Shown: positions 24,528 to 33,486 of the stretch, piece by piece
Numbering within the stretch: position 1 is the first letter of the stretch
Layout: every line of letters begins with the position of its first letter
NCBI RefSeq assembly: GCF_000735585.1
Contig: NZ_JNNO01000001.1
Coordinates: 124,001 to 188,000, forward strand
From: Devosia sp. LC5
GTDB taxonomy: Bacteria > Pseudomonadota > Alphaproteobacteria > Rhizobiales > Devosiaceae
Direction of reading: 5' to 3'
DNA: 64,000 bases
The notes under the pieces: model-generated
Databases searched by the model: none
What the model was told of the DNA's origin: nothing
Seen by the model: the letters and a program-made list of their open reading frames with translations, nothing else
Program-made: the position numbers and the translations under genes

Positions 24528-24738
24528 GGTCGAAAACTTCCTTGAGGTGGCGATGCTAGCCTCCGGTAAATCGCTTGCCTAGTCCAAACTGCACAAATTT
24601 GCATGCATGGCAGGCATTTTGTTGGGCTGCTCATTTTTTGGCTTCACAACGGGCGCAGACCGGGCCAACAATTGCGCAAGCGACGCGGTCGCACAGAAAT
24701 TGGTCGTGGCTGCTCATAGCCATGCCGGGGAGCGCAAA

Positions 24739-25749
24739 ATGCACGATATTATCAAACTCGTCTCATCGTCGGTCCTGATTTTTGGAGCCCTGGCTGGCGC
24801 CGCCGCGGCCCAGGACAAGGTCACGTTCGGCACCAACTGGCTCGCCCAGGCCGAGCATGGCGGCTATTATCAGGCCGTCGCGGATGGCACTTACGCCAAG
24901 TACGGTCTAGACGTGACCATTCGCCAGGGCGGCCCGCAAGCGCCCAATGGTCAGCTTTTGGTTGCCGGTCAGCTGGATTTCTACATGGGCGGCATGGGGA
25001 CAATCGACTCGGTGTCGCGCGGCATTCCCGTCGTCACGGTTGCGGCGATCTTCCAGAAAGACCCGCAGATTCTGCTGGCTCATCCCGATGCGCCCTTCAC
25101 CGATCTGGCCAGCCTGTCAGGCGCCAGCAAGATGATCCTGGGTAAGGACAGCCTGTTCAGCGGCTTCTGGCCTTGGATGAAGTCGACAATGGACGGCTTC
25201 TCCGACGACAAGTACGAGCCATACACCTTCAATCCGGCGCCGTTCATTGCCGATCCGCTGGCTGTGCAACAGGGCTATCTGACCTCCGAGCCGTACGAGA
25301 TCGAACGCCAGACCGGCTGGGCGCCCAAGATCTACCTGCTCGCCGATTTCGGTTACGACCCCTACTCCACCGCGATTGAAACGCGGCAGGAGATCGTCGA
25401 CAGCAATCCCGACCTGGTGCAGCGCTTCGTCGATGCCTCGATTATCGGCTGGTACAATTACCTTTATGGTGACAATACCGCCGCTAATGATCTGATCAAG
25501 AAGGACAATCCGGAGATGACTGACGGTCAGATCGCCTTCTCGATCGCCAAGTTGAAAGAATATGGCGTGGTCGTTTCCGGCGAAGCCGAGACCCAGGGCA
25601 TTGGCTGCATGACGGAGGAGCGCTGGCAGGCTTTTTATGACATGATGGTCAAGGCCGGCGTTTATGAAGCCGGTATCAATATCTCCAAGTCGTTCTCGAC
25701 CGCTTTCGTCTGCAAGGGCGTGGGTCTGGAACTGGCCAAGGCCGAATAG
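24739..25749 (+). CDS. ABC transporter substrate-binding protein, NMT1/THI5-like
   Basis: Periplasmic binding protein of 336 aa with signal peptide (MHDIIKLVSSSVLIFGALAGAAAA, cleavage before QDK). The core FGTNWLAQAEHGGYYQAVADG followed by YGLDVTIRQGG is the NMT1/THI5-like pattern shared with binding proteins for pyrimidines such as hydroxymethylpyrimidine precursors, riboflavin, and sulfonates. ATG 24739 follows GGGAGCG; the open extension upstream to 24607 lacks sense as a signal. It heads an operon and is separated from the ATPase by a hairpin. The ligand is unknown. Confidence 0.9.
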   Translation: MHDIIKLVSSSVLIFGALAGAAAAQDKVTFGTNWLAQAEHGGYYQAVADGTYAKYGLDVTIRQGGPQAPNGQLLVAGQLDFYMGGMGTIDSVSRGIPVVTVAAIFQKDPQILLAHPDAPFTDLASLSGASKMILGKDSLFSGFWPWMKSTMDGFSDDKYEPYTFNPAPFIADPLAVQQGYLTSEPYEIERQTGWAPKIYLLADFGYDPYSTAIETRQEIVDSNPDLVQRFVDASIIGWYNYLYGDNTAANDLIKKDNPEMTDGQIAFSIAKLKEYGVVVSGEAETQGIGCMTEERWQAFYDMMVKAGVYEAGINISKSFSTAFVCKGVGLELAKAE

Positions 25750-25766
25750 CACCGCGCGATCAATCG

Positions 25767-25794
25767 GCGCGGGCAATCCCGCCCGCGCTGTTTT
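25767..25794 (+). terminator. Intercistronic hairpin between binding protein and ATPase
   Basis: GCGCGGGC (25767-25774) and GCCCGCGC (25781-25788) pair around AATCCC, extendable by two pairs, followed by TGTTTTG. Probably a partial terminator or 3' stabiliser giving more binding protein than membrane components, as in other ABC operons. Confidence 0.7.
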
Positions 25795-25816
25795 GACCCT
25801 AGTCCGGGTTCCGATA

Positions 25817-26647
25817 TTGACCGATACATCAGCCGTCGCCGCTCGTCCTCCCGAGGTCGAATCTCCCCGCGCCATCGTCTCGATGCGCAACGTCACCAAA
25901 GTGTTCTCCAACGGCACGCTGGCCCTCAGGGACATGTCTCTGGATGTGAAGGGCGGCGAGTTCATCTCGCTGCTTGGCCCCTCCGGTTGTGGCAAGTCGA
26001 CGGCCCTGCGCATCATCGCGGGACTGGGTGCGCCAAGTTCGGGCAGCATCGATTGGCCGTCGTCCAAGATCAACACCAAGGGCCTGCCCGAAGGCGATGT
26101 GGGGTTTGTCTTTCAGGACCCTACCCTGATGCCCTGGGCCAATGTGTTCGACAATGTGCACCTGCCGCTCAAGCTCAGGGGCGTCTCCAAAGCGGATGCG
26201 CGTGAGCGGATTATGGAAGGGCTGGCCAGCGTCGGTCTGGCTGATTTCGCCAAGTCCTATCCCCGCGAACTGTCCGGCGGTATGCGCATGCGTGTCTCAA
26301 TTGCCCGCGCCATCGTCACGCGGCCCAAGCTGCTGTTGATGGATGAGCCCTTTGCCGCGCTCGATGAAATCACCCGCCAGAAGCTCAATGACGACGTGCT
26401 GCGGCTATGGCAGCAATTCGGTATGACGGTGATTTTCGTCACGCACTCGGTCTACGAGTCCGCCTATCTGTCTAGCCGTATCGTGGTGATGCGGGCGCGG
26501 CCGGGCCAAGTGTTCACTGACATGCAGATTGCCCAGCCTGCCATTCGTGATCACGATTATCGCAATTCCGAGGGCTACCGGCAGACCTGCCAGACCGTTT
26601 CGGATGCGCTGCAACGCGCCATCCACGCCGCGGAGATCGCATCATGA
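25817..26647 (+). CDS. ABC transporter ATP-binding protein (nitrate/sulfonate/pyrimidine type)
   Basis: Cytosolic ATPase of an importer, 276 aa. Walker A GPSGCGKST (54-62), Q-loop VFQDPTLMPW, signature LSGGMRMRVSIARA, Walker B LLLMDEPFAALDE and H-loop FVTHSVYESAYLS, the SsuB/TauB/ThiZ subfamily pattern. Start is tentative: TTG 25817 keeps about 20 residues before the first strand; ATG 25883 would start right at it. ATGA overlap with the permease gene. Confidence 0.92.
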   Translation: MTDTSAVAARPPEVESPRAIVSMRNVTKVFSNGTLALRDMSLDVKGGEFISLLGPSGCGKSTALRIIAGLGAPSSGSIDWPSSKINTKGLPEGDVGFVFQDPTLMPWANVFDNVHLPLKLRGVSKADARERIMEGLASVGLADFAKSYPRELSGGMRMRVSIARAIVTRPKLLLMDEPFAALDEITRQKLNDDVLRLWQQFGMTVIFVTHSVYESAYLSSRIVVMRARPGQVFTDMQIAQPAIRDHDYRNSEGYRQTCQTVSDALQRAIHAAEIAS

Positions 26648-27507
26648 ACCAGATCAAGACCATAGCCGTGGCTGAGGCTGGCACCGATGCTGCCGTGGCC
26701 GCCCTGCTCCCGCGCTCCAGCACGAATGAGAAAGTACTGCGCGTCGTCATCCCCGTTCTGGCCCTGTCACTGGCGATCCTGGCCTGGCATTTGGTGGTCA
26801 CGATCAACGGGATTCCCAAATATCTGCTGCCGGGGCCGGTCGATGTGGTCATCGCGCTCTTCACCGATTCCGCCACACTCTGGCCTGCCCTGCTTGTCAC
26901 CCTCAAGATCACCTTCATGGCCTTGGCTCTCGCGCTGATTGGCGGCGTGGGGTTGGCGATCTTGCTAGTGCAGTCGCGCATTCTGGAACTGGCGCTGTTT
27001 CCCTTCGCGGTGATCCTGCAGGTAACGCCGATGATCGCCATCGCGCCGCTATTACTGATCTATGCGCCTGATACCCAGACCGCCCTGCTCATCTGCGCCT
27101 TTATCGTGGCCTTCTTCCCAATTCTCTCCAACATGGCGCAGGGCCTCAAAAGTGTCGACCATAACCTATTGAATCTATTTGAACTTTACGGCGCATCGTC
27201 ATGGCAGACGCTGCTCTATCTCAAGATTCCGACCTCCATGCCCTATTTCATGGCCGGGCTGCGGATCGGTGGCGGCCTGTCGCTGATCGCTGCAGTCGTC
27301 GCCGAGTTCGCTGCTGGATCTGCTGGCCAGGGTGCGGGGCTGGCGTTCCGGCTGCTGGAAAGCCAATACCGGCTCAATCTGCCCCGCCTCTTCGTTGCCC
27401 TGTTGATGCTCTGCGGCACTGGCATCGCCATTTTTGGGCTGACTTCATTCATCTCCTGGCTGACGCTGCATCGCTGGCACGAGAGCGCCATCAAGCGGGA
27501 GAATTAA
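26644..27507 (+). CDS. ABC transporter permease (SsuC/ThiX type)
   Basis: Inner-membrane subunit of 287 aa with about six helices and the EAA loop (LFELYGASSWQTLLYLKIP) that docks the ATPase. The N-terminus is a long cytosolic tail before the first helix (VIPVLALSLAILAWHLVV). Partner of the preceding ATPase and the NMT1-like binding protein. The amidohydrolase gene begins 3 nt after its stop. Confidence 0.92.
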   Translation: MNQIKTIAVAEAGTDAAVAALLPRSSTNEKVLRVVIPVLALSLAILAWHLVVTINGIPKYLLPGPVDVVIALFTDSATLWPALLVTLKITFMALALALIGGVGLAILLVQSRILELALFPFAVILQVTPMIAIAPLLLIYAPDTQTALLICAFIVAFFPILSNMAQGLKSVDHNLLNLFELYGASSWQTLLYLKIPTSMPYFMAGLRIGGGLSLIAAVVAEFAAGSAGQGAGLAFRLLESQYRLNLPRLFVALLMLCGTGIAIFGLTSFISWLTLHRWHESAIKREN

Positions 27508-27510
27508 GGT

Positions 27511-28830
27511 TTGACGATCACTATTCCTTCGACCGGCCGTTATGTGCTGACCAATGCAAACGTGCCGGCAGCCGTGATGGGCGAGCCCGCTTCCGGTGCG
27601 CTGGTGCTTGTCGATATCGAGATTGCCGACGGCAAGGTCGTCAGCATTGCGGCCGCTGGCGACGTGTCAGTGGGGCCGGACCGTATCGATCTCGACCATG
27701 GCATTGCGCTCCCGGCTTTTGTCGATCTGCATACCCATCTCGACAAGGGCCACATCTGGCCGCGCAAGGAAAACCCGGACGGCACCTGGCTTGGCGCCCT
27801 GGTGGCCGTCGGCGAGGATCGCAATGCCAATTGGGCGGCGGCCGATGTCGAGCGGCGCATGGATTTCGCCCTGCGCTGCGCCTGGGCCCACGGAACGGCC
27901 GCTGTACGGACCCATATCGACAGTGCCCCGCCGCAACACGAGATTTCCTGGAGCATTTTGGAGACGGTACGGGAGCGCTGGGCTAGCCGGATCGAGCTGC
28001 AGGCCGTGTCGCTGATTGGCCCGGACGATATCCTCGACCGGAACAATCTGCGCGCCGTCGCCACGCGCACCAAGGCGGCCAACGGATTGCTGGGTGGCTC
28101 CACGGGTGTTCACCCCGACAACCCAGCCATCATGCGCGCGCTGCTTGAAATGGCTGGCGACTTCGGCCTTGATGTGGACCTGCATATCGATGAAACCGGC
28201 GATCCTGCCGCCGACGCCTTGCAAAGCCTGGCCGACGCGGTGATCGAGACCAGCTTTGCCGGCAAGGTGACGGCGGGGCATTGCTGCGCCATTGCCATTC
28301 AGCCCGAAGCGACGGCCATGGCAACCATCGAGCGCGTCGCGCAGGCGGGCATTGCCGTCGTCTCGCTGCCGATCTGCAACATGTATCTGCAGGATCGCCG
28401 CAATGTCGGCGGCGTGCGCACCCCGCGTTGGCGTGGCGTTACCCTGCTCAATGAACTCAAAGCCGCCGGGGTGCCAGTTGCTATCGCATCGGATAACACC
28501 CGCGACCCGTTCTATGCCTATGGCGATCTCGATGGCTTTGAAGTGCTGCGCGAAGGTGCGCGGATTTTGCATTTCGACCATCCGCAGGCCGATGCCTTTA
28601 CCTGGGTGCGCTCGGTCAGCGCCGAGCCGGCGGCCATTGGTGGCTTCACCTATTCCGGCACGATCGGCGCGGGGCTTCCTGCCGAGCTGGTGCTCTTCCG
28701 CGCCCGCACCTGGACCGAGCTGATGTCCCGGCCGCAAACCGATCGCGTCGTGCTGCGCAGCGGCTCGGCCATCGACACCACCCTGCCCGATTATCGTGAA
28801 CTCGACGACCTGATGGGACGACAAGCATGA
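27511..28830 (+). CDS. Cytosine-deaminase-like amidohydrolase (CodA group)
   Basis: Metal-dependent TIM-barrel hydrolase, 439 aa. Ligands match CodA: DLHTHLDKGH (H74, H76), DLHIDETGD (His near 225, catalytic Glu near 228), AGHCC (His near 257) and ASDNTRDPF (Asp near 328). CodA-group enzymes deaminate or hydrolyse pyrimidines, creatinine and triazines, so the substrate is probably a cyclic amidine/amide. Start is TTG 27511, 9 nt after GGGAG. It sits in the importer operon, with ATGA overlap into the flavoprotein gene; likely the first or second catabolic step. Exact substrate cannot be inferred. Confidence 0.85.
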   Translation: MTITIPSTGRYVLTNANVPAAVMGEPASGALVLVDIEIADGKVVSIAAAGDVSVGPDRIDLDHGIALPAFVDLHTHLDKGHIWPRKENPDGTWLGALVAVGEDRNANWAAADVERRMDFALRCAWAHGTAAVRTHIDSAPPQHEISWSILETVRERWASRIELQAVSLIGPDDILDRNNLRAVATRTKAANGLLGGSTGVHPDNPAIMRALLEMAGDFGLDVDLHIDETGDPAADALQSLADAVIETSFAGKVTAGHCCAIAIQPEATAMATIERVAQAGIAVVSLPICNMYLQDRRNVGGVRTPRWRGVTLLNELKAAGVPVAIASDNTRDPFYAYGDLDGFEVLREGARILHFDHPQADAFTWVRSVSAEPAAIGGFTYSGTIGAGLPAELVLFRARTWTELMSRPQTDRVVLRSGSAIDTTLPDYRELDDLMGRQA

Positions 28831-30227
28831 GCATTTCAGATTTCCGCGCTGACCTTGGCGATATCCCTGTCGAAGATCATCCTCGCATCGTCCAGCAACG
28901 CAGCCGCGATCACTATTGGTATTCCCCGATACTGAAGGCCAAGCTCGATCATGTGACAGCGGAAATCGTGGTGTCGCCGCGCTCCAATGCGGAGGTGAAA
29001 ACCGTCCTCGCTGCCGCGTTCCGTCATGGCATCGCCATCACCCCGCGCGGCGCCGGCACGGGCAATTACGGCCAGGCCATGCCGTTGTCGGGCGGCGCCA
29101 TGCTCAATCTGATGAATATGGACAAGGTTCTGGAGATCAAGCCGGACCGTGTCCGCGCCCAGGCCGGCGCCGTGCTTGAGCAGATGGATCACCAGACCCG
29201 CGAAGCCGTAAACGGCGAGTTACGCTTTCACCCCTCGACCTACCGCATGGCCAGCATTGGCGGCTTTATCGCCGGCGGCTCGGGTGGCGTCGGTTCTGTG
29301 CGCTGGGGCGGCTTGCGCAATATAGGCAGCATTCTGGGGGTGAAGGTCATCACTTGCGAGGAGAACCCGCGCGAGCTGGATCTCGTGGGTGAAGACATCC
29401 TCAAGGTCGCCCATGCCTATGGCACCAATGGCATTATCGTCGAGGCGGAAATGCCCCTGACCCAAGCGCATGACTGGGTCGACATGATTGTCGGCTTCGA
29501 TGATTTCATCGAGGCATGCCGCTTTGGTGGCGCGGTCGCGCTGCAGGATGGGCTGCTGGTCAAGGAAGTGGCCCCCTGCGCAGCCCCGATCCCGCAGGAC
29601 TATTTCAACCGCCACAAGCCCTATATCCGCGATGGCCAGTCCGTCGTGCTGCTGATGGTGGCACCCGTGGCAGTGGATGCAATGACGCTGTTCGTGGCCC
29701 ACCATAAGGGCGAGATGCTCTATCGCTCCGACGAGGCCAGCGCCGAAGAACTCAAGCGCCTGCCTCCGGTCTACGAGCTGGCGTGGAACCACACGACGCT
29801 GCGCGCGCTCAAGGTCGATCCGACCATCACCTATCTGCAGACCCGCTACCCCACCGTCGCCCATGTCGAAAAAATCATTTCGATCCTGGGCGATGAATTG
29901 CCCATGCATATAGAGGTCGGCCGGCAGGATGGCGTGGTCATGTATGGCGGGCTGCCGCTGGTGCGTTACACAACCGAAGAACGGCTCGAGCAGATCATCC
30001 GCATCCACGAGGAAAATGGCTGCCACGTGTTCAATCCGCATCGCTATACGCTTGAGGAAGGCGGCATGAAGCGGACCGATCAGAAGCAGCTCGATTTCAA
30101 GCGCGAGGCTGACCCGAAGGGCATGCTCAACCCCGGCAAGATGATCGCCTGGGACGATCCGGATTTCGATTTCAATGCCGGCCGCGTCTGGCTGTTCGAC
30201 GGCCTCAATCCGGTGAATGCTGCCTGA
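28827..30227 (+). CDS. FAD-binding oxidoreductase (PCMH/VAO type)
   Basis: Flavoprotein of 466 aa related to GlcD-like FAD/FMN dehydrogenases. The PCMH FAD domain shows VVSPRSNAEVKTVLAAA, then PRGAGTGNYGQAMPLSGGA, and ASIGGFIAGGSGGVGSVRWG; the C-terminal half ends with LDFKREADPKGMLNPGKM, the usual terminal motif of this family. There is no iron-sulfur domain. It probably oxidises an organic intermediate of the pathway, with RidA coping with imine products, but this is inference. ATG overlaps the amidohydrolase stop and the stop overlaps the next start. Confidence 0.85.
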   Translation: MSISDFRADLGDIPVEDHPRIVQQRSRDHYWYSPILKAKLDHVTAEIVVSPRSNAEVKTVLAAAFRHGIAITPRGAGTGNYGQAMPLSGGAMLNLMNMDKVLEIKPDRVRAQAGAVLEQMDHQTREAVNGELRFHPSTYRMASIGGFIAGGSGGVGSVRWGGLRNIGSILGVKVITCEENPRELDLVGEDILKVAHAYGTNGIIVEAEMPLTQAHDWVDMIVGFDDFIEACRFGGAVALQDGLLVKEVAPCAAPIPQDYFNRHKPYIRDGQSVVLLMVAPVAVDAMTLFVAHHKGEMLYRSDEASAEELKRLPPVYELAWNHTTLRALKVDPTITYLQTRYPTVAHVEKIISILGDELPMHIEVGRQDGVVMYGGLPLVRYTTEERLEQIIRIHEENGCHVFNPHRYTLEEGGMKRTDQKQLDFKREADPKGMLNPGKMIAWDDPDFDFNAGRVWLFDGLNPVNAA

Positions 30228-30823
30228 TGCGCGTCCATGTCATCCATGCCCATCCGGTAGAAACCAGCTTCAACCGGGCCCTGTTCGACGCCGTGGTGGA
30301 CGAGCTGACCGCCAATGGCCATGAGGTCGATGCCCTCAATCTCTATGACGAACAGTTCGACGCTGTGCTGAGCCGGGAAGAGCGCCTCAACTATCACGAA
30401 GTGCCCGGTAATCTGACCCCGGCGGTCAAACCCTACGTCGATCGCCTGCGCGCAGCGGAAGCCATTGTCTTCGTGCATCCTGTATGGAACTACGGCTATC
30501 CGGCTATTCTAAAGGGATATTTCGACCGCATCTTCCTGCCGGGCGTGTCCTTTGTGATGGAGGGTGGCGGTGATCGGGGGCGGCTGGTTCCAAACCTGAC
30601 GAACATCAAGAAGGCCGCCTTCATCACCACCTATGGCGGCAATCGCTGGCGCACCATGCTCATGGGCGATCCGCCGCGCCGCATCGCCCGCCGCTGGGGT
30701 TGGGCCACGTTCCGGGGGCGGTTGCCACCGAAATACCTGGCACTTTACGACATGAACAATTGCACGCCGGAGCAGCTCACCGGGTTTATTCAGACGGTTC
30801 GCAGCGAGATCGGCAAGTTCTAG
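30227..30823 (+). CDS. NAD(P)H-dependent oxidoreductase, flavodoxin fold (KefF/MdaB type)
   Basis: FMN/FAD reductase of 198 aa: VHVIHAHPVETSFNRALFD near the N-terminus, VFVHPVWNYGYPAILKGYFDRIFLPG-type core (quoted only in part: VHPVWNYGYPAILKGY), and a C-terminal helical region. Members reduce quinones or provide reduced flavin. ATG overlaps the flavoprotein stop by one base (TGATG). Its place at the end of the operon suggests it recycles electrons for the preceding flavoprotein or reduces a pathway quinone/heterocycle. Confidence 0.87.
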   Translation: MRVHVIHAHPVETSFNRALFDAVVDELTANGHEVDALNLYDEQFDAVLSREERLNYHEVPGNLTPAVKPYVDRLRAAEAIVFVHPVWNYGYPAILKGYFDRIFLPGVSFVMEGGGDRGRLVPNLTNIKKAAFITTYGGNRWRTMLMGDPPRRIARRWGWATFRGRLPPKYLALYDMNNCTPEQLTGFIQTVRSEIGKF

Positions 30824-30856
30824 ACTGGCACACCGATTCCCAGCCACGAGCCCGCC

Positions 30857-31666
30857 ATGCAGCCCTCCCGCGATATCTCCCGCCTCATCGAGATCATGGC
30901 GGCCCTGCGCAATCCGGTGGGTGGTTGCCCCTGGGATCTGGAGCAGGATTTCTCGTCCATTCGCCACTATACTATCGAAGAAGCCTATGAGGTCGCCGAC
31001 GCGATTGAACGGCAGAACTTTTCCGATCTGCGGGAAGAGCTGGGCGATCTGCTGCTGCAGCCGATCTATCACGCGCAGATGGCCAGCGAGGCCGGCCATT
31101 TCGACATTGGCGACGTGATCTACGGCATCACCGAAAAGCTCATTCGCCGGCATCCGCATGTGTTCGGTGATCTCGACGCCGATGATTCCGACGCCGCCAA
31201 GGGCCGTTGGGAGGCAATCAAGGCGCAGGAGCGTGCCGCGAAGGCGGAACGGAAGGGCGAGACTACGCCTTCCGTGCTCGATGATGTGCCCACGCCCCTG
31301 CCCGCCTTGGCGCGTTCCGAAAAACTCACCAAACGTGCGGCCAAGGTGGGGTTCGACTGGCCGGACTATGCCTCCGTGCGAGCCAAGGTTGCCGAGGAGC
31401 TGGACGAGGTCGATGAGGCGGTCGCCGCGAAAGACCCGACGGCAGCGCATGAAGAAATCGGCGATCTGTTGTTTGCAATCGTCAACCTGGCCCGCCACGC
31501 CGGGGTCGATGCTGAAGCGGCTTTGCGCGATGCCAATCTCAAATTCACGCGGCGCTTCCACTATATGGAGGCCAGGTGCCGCGAGGACGGCATCGAACCC
31601 GGCAAAGCCGGGCTCGAACGTCTGGTTGGCTATTGGAATGAGATCCGCAAGGCCGACAAGGCCTGA
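30857..31666 (+). CDS. mazG: Nucleoside triphosphate pyrophosphohydrolase
   Basis: House-cleaning NTP pyrophosphatase, 269 aa, with the two tandem MazG repeats. Repeat 1 has CPWDLEQDFSS and EEAYEVADAIE...EELGDLLLQ; repeat 2 has VAEELDEVDEAV and HEEIGDLLFAIVNLAR, keeping the ExxE...ExxD magnesium pattern in both. Convergent with hflX, the two stops separated by only 3 nt. It is separated from the catabolic operon by 33 nt but is a normal Rhizobiales neighbour of hflX. Confidence 0.95.
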   Translation: MQPSRDISRLIEIMAALRNPVGGCPWDLEQDFSSIRHYTIEEAYEVADAIERQNFSDLREELGDLLLQPIYHAQMASEAGHFDIGDVIYGITEKLIRRHPHVFGDLDADDSDAAKGRWEAIKAQERAAKAERKGETTPSVLDDVPTPLPALARSEKLTKRAAKVGFDWPDYASVRAKVAEELDEVDEAVAAKDPTAAHEEIGDLLFAIVNLARHAGVDAEAALRDANLKFTRRFHYMEARCREDGIEPGKAGLERLVGYWNEIRKADKA

Positions 31667-31669
31667 CGC

Positions 31670-33049
31670 TTAAGCGTCGGACCCCTCGATCCGGCCGTTA
31701 AAGCGTTCAAGGAACGCCGCTTTGTGGCGGGGTTCCACGCGCACCACGAAGCCGGAGCCTTTTTCGGTTGCCTCATCGCGCGAGATAATCTCGGCATGTG
31801 AGTGCAACCAGCCGATATCGCCGCCCGCGCTGTGCGGCACATGGACGTGATAGGTGCGGCTCTTTTCGGCCAACGCGGCCTCGATGGCCAGCTTGAGCGT
31901 ATCCAGCCCCTGCCCCGTTTTGGCCGAAACCGGCACCACGGCCGCAACGCGACCGGCCGGGCTGATGGCGGTCAAGGCCTCCTCGGTCGAGCCGTCGACG
32001 GTCCCGAGCAGGTCGATCTTGTTCCAGACCTCGATGACGGGTGTGGTTTCCGCCGACACGCCCAGATCGCCCAAAACCTTAAGCACATCGAGCGCCTGCG
32101 CCAGATGGTCGGGGTTGGCCACGTCGCGGGCATGCAGGATCACATCGGCATCGACGACTTCTTCGAGCGTTGCCCGGAAGGCGGCGACCAGATCAGTCGG
32201 TAGGTCAGCAACAAAGCCCACAGTGTCACTGAGCATCACTGCCCTTCCATGCGGCAGTTCGAGCTTGCGGACCGTGGTGTCGAGCGTGGCGAAGAGCAGG
32301 TCCTCGGCAAACACCCCTGCCCCGGTCAGCGTGTTGAACAGGCTCGACTTTCCGGCATTGGTATAGCCGACCAGTGCGACAATCGGGAACGGCGTGTCGT
32401 CACGCTGGCGGCGCTGCTGGGCGCGGGTCTTCTTGACCTTTTCCAGCCGGTCTTCGAGCAGCACGATCCGGTCGGTCAACTGGCGCCGATCGCTTTCGAT
32501 CTGCGTTTCGCCCGGGCCGCCCATAAAGCCCATGCCGCCACTGCCGCGCTGGCGCTCAAGGTGGGTCCAGGAGCGCACGAGGCGGCTCTTCTGGTAATTG
32601 AGGTGGGCAAGTTCCACCTGCAACACGCCTTCGCGTGTCGCAGCGCGCTCGCCAAAAATTTCAAGGATTAGCCCGGTCCGGTCCAGCACCTTGGTGCCGG
32701 TTTCCTTTTCGAGATTACGCTGCTGGATCGGCGTCAATGCGGCATCGACCAATAGCAGATCGATCTCGTCTTCTTTGACGCGGGCCGCCAGCGTTTCGAC
32801 ATGGCCGCCGCCGATAAAAGTCGCCGGCTTGACCTCGCGTACCTTAACGATTTCGGAGAAGGCAATCTCCAGCCGGATTGCGCCAGCCAGGCCTTCGAAC
32901 TCGGCCTTGCGGGCTTCTATACTGTGCTGGGAGATGGCCCCGCGAACATCGGGGCAAATCAGTCCGGCCCGTGTCGGCTGGGCGCGTTGGTCGATAAACG
33001 CCTGCGGGCCGCCCTTTTGGACGGCCTCGTCGTCGTGAAAATCGTTCAT
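31670..33049 (-). CDS. hflX: Ribosome-associated GTPase HflX
   Basis: Stress GTPase that splits or rescues ribosomes; 459 aa. N-terminal HflX subdomain 1, a coiled-coil hinge (LERQRGSGGMGFMGGPGE followed by DRIVLLEDRLEKVKKTRAQQ), then G domain with VGYTNAGKSSLFN (about residue 210), DTVGFV and NKID, and a short C-terminal domain. Only 9 nt from the upstream hfq gene, the standard hfq-hflX pair. Confidence 0.95.
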   Translation of the reverse strand: MNDFHDDEAVQKGGPQAFIDQRAQPTRAGLICPDVRGAISQHSIEARKAEFEGLAGAIRLEIAFSEIVKVREVKPATFIGGGHVETLAARVKEDEIDLLLVDAALTPIQQRNLEKETGTKVLDRTGLILEIFGERAATREGVLQVELAHLNYQKSRLVRSWTHLERQRGSGGMGFMGGPGETQIESDRRQLTDRIVLLEDRLEKVKKTRAQQRRQRDDTPFPIVALVGYTNAGKSSLFNTLTGAGVFAEDLLFATLDTTVRKLELPHGRAVMLSDTVGFVADLPTDLVAAFRATLEEVVDADVILHARDVANPDHLAQALDVLKVLGDLGVSAETTPVIEVWNKIDLLGTVDGSTEEALTAISPAGRVAAVVPVSAKTGQGLDTLKLAIEAALAEKSRTYHVHVPHSAGGDIGWLHSHAEIISRDEATEKGSGFVVRVEPRHKAAFLERFNGRIEGSDA

Positions 33050-33058
33050 ATAAGCTCG

Positions 33059-33307
33059 TTAGTCGTCGTGGTTCTGTTCTGGATCGAACAGCTGGATCGG
33101 CGCGCCCGGCATGATTGTCGAGATGGCGTGCTTATAGACCAGTTGAGACTGGGCGTCACGGCGCAGCAACAGGCAGAAATTATCGAACCAGGTGATGACA
33201 CCCTGTAGTTTGACGCCGTTCACGAGGAAAATCGTGACAGGCACTTTCTGCTTGCGGACGTGGTTGAGGAAAGAGTCCTGGAGATTTTGTTGTTTTTCGC
33301 TAGCCAT
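33059..33307 (-). CDS. hfq: RNA chaperone Hfq
   Basis: Hexameric Sm-fold RNA chaperone of 82 aa that pairs small RNAs with mRNAs. Sm1 ([20 protein letters not shown]) and Sm2 (YKHAIST) motifs are intact, with the proximal-face residues QDSFLN at the N-terminus. Downstream of ntrX in the same direction with 178 nt between, so probably with its own promoter; cotranscribed with hflX. Confidence 0.98.
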   Translation of the reverse strand: MASEKQQNLQDSFLNHVRKQKVPVTIFLVNGVKLQGVITWFDNFCLLLRRDAQSQLVYKHAISTIMPGAPIQLFDPEQNHDD

Positions 33308-33486
33308 TTAGGTCTCTTTTCGCGGCATTTGTTGTCGCTGTTATAATTGCGCTGGCTGGTCCAGGCTGGGCGCGAAAGCCGATGCTCCGCCCCCATCGCA
33401 AAAGTGTATTCACTACACGTTAAACACTATGGCACAGAAGCCCAAGGCTGCCTACCCGCGCCTCGTGCATGGCGTCCGCCCAATTT

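Noticed and set aside
24580..24610. GCACAAATTTGC-like dyad between ridA and the binding-protein gene as an operator
   Set aside because: The symmetry is broken by an extra base and there is no second copy; not strong enough to annotate.
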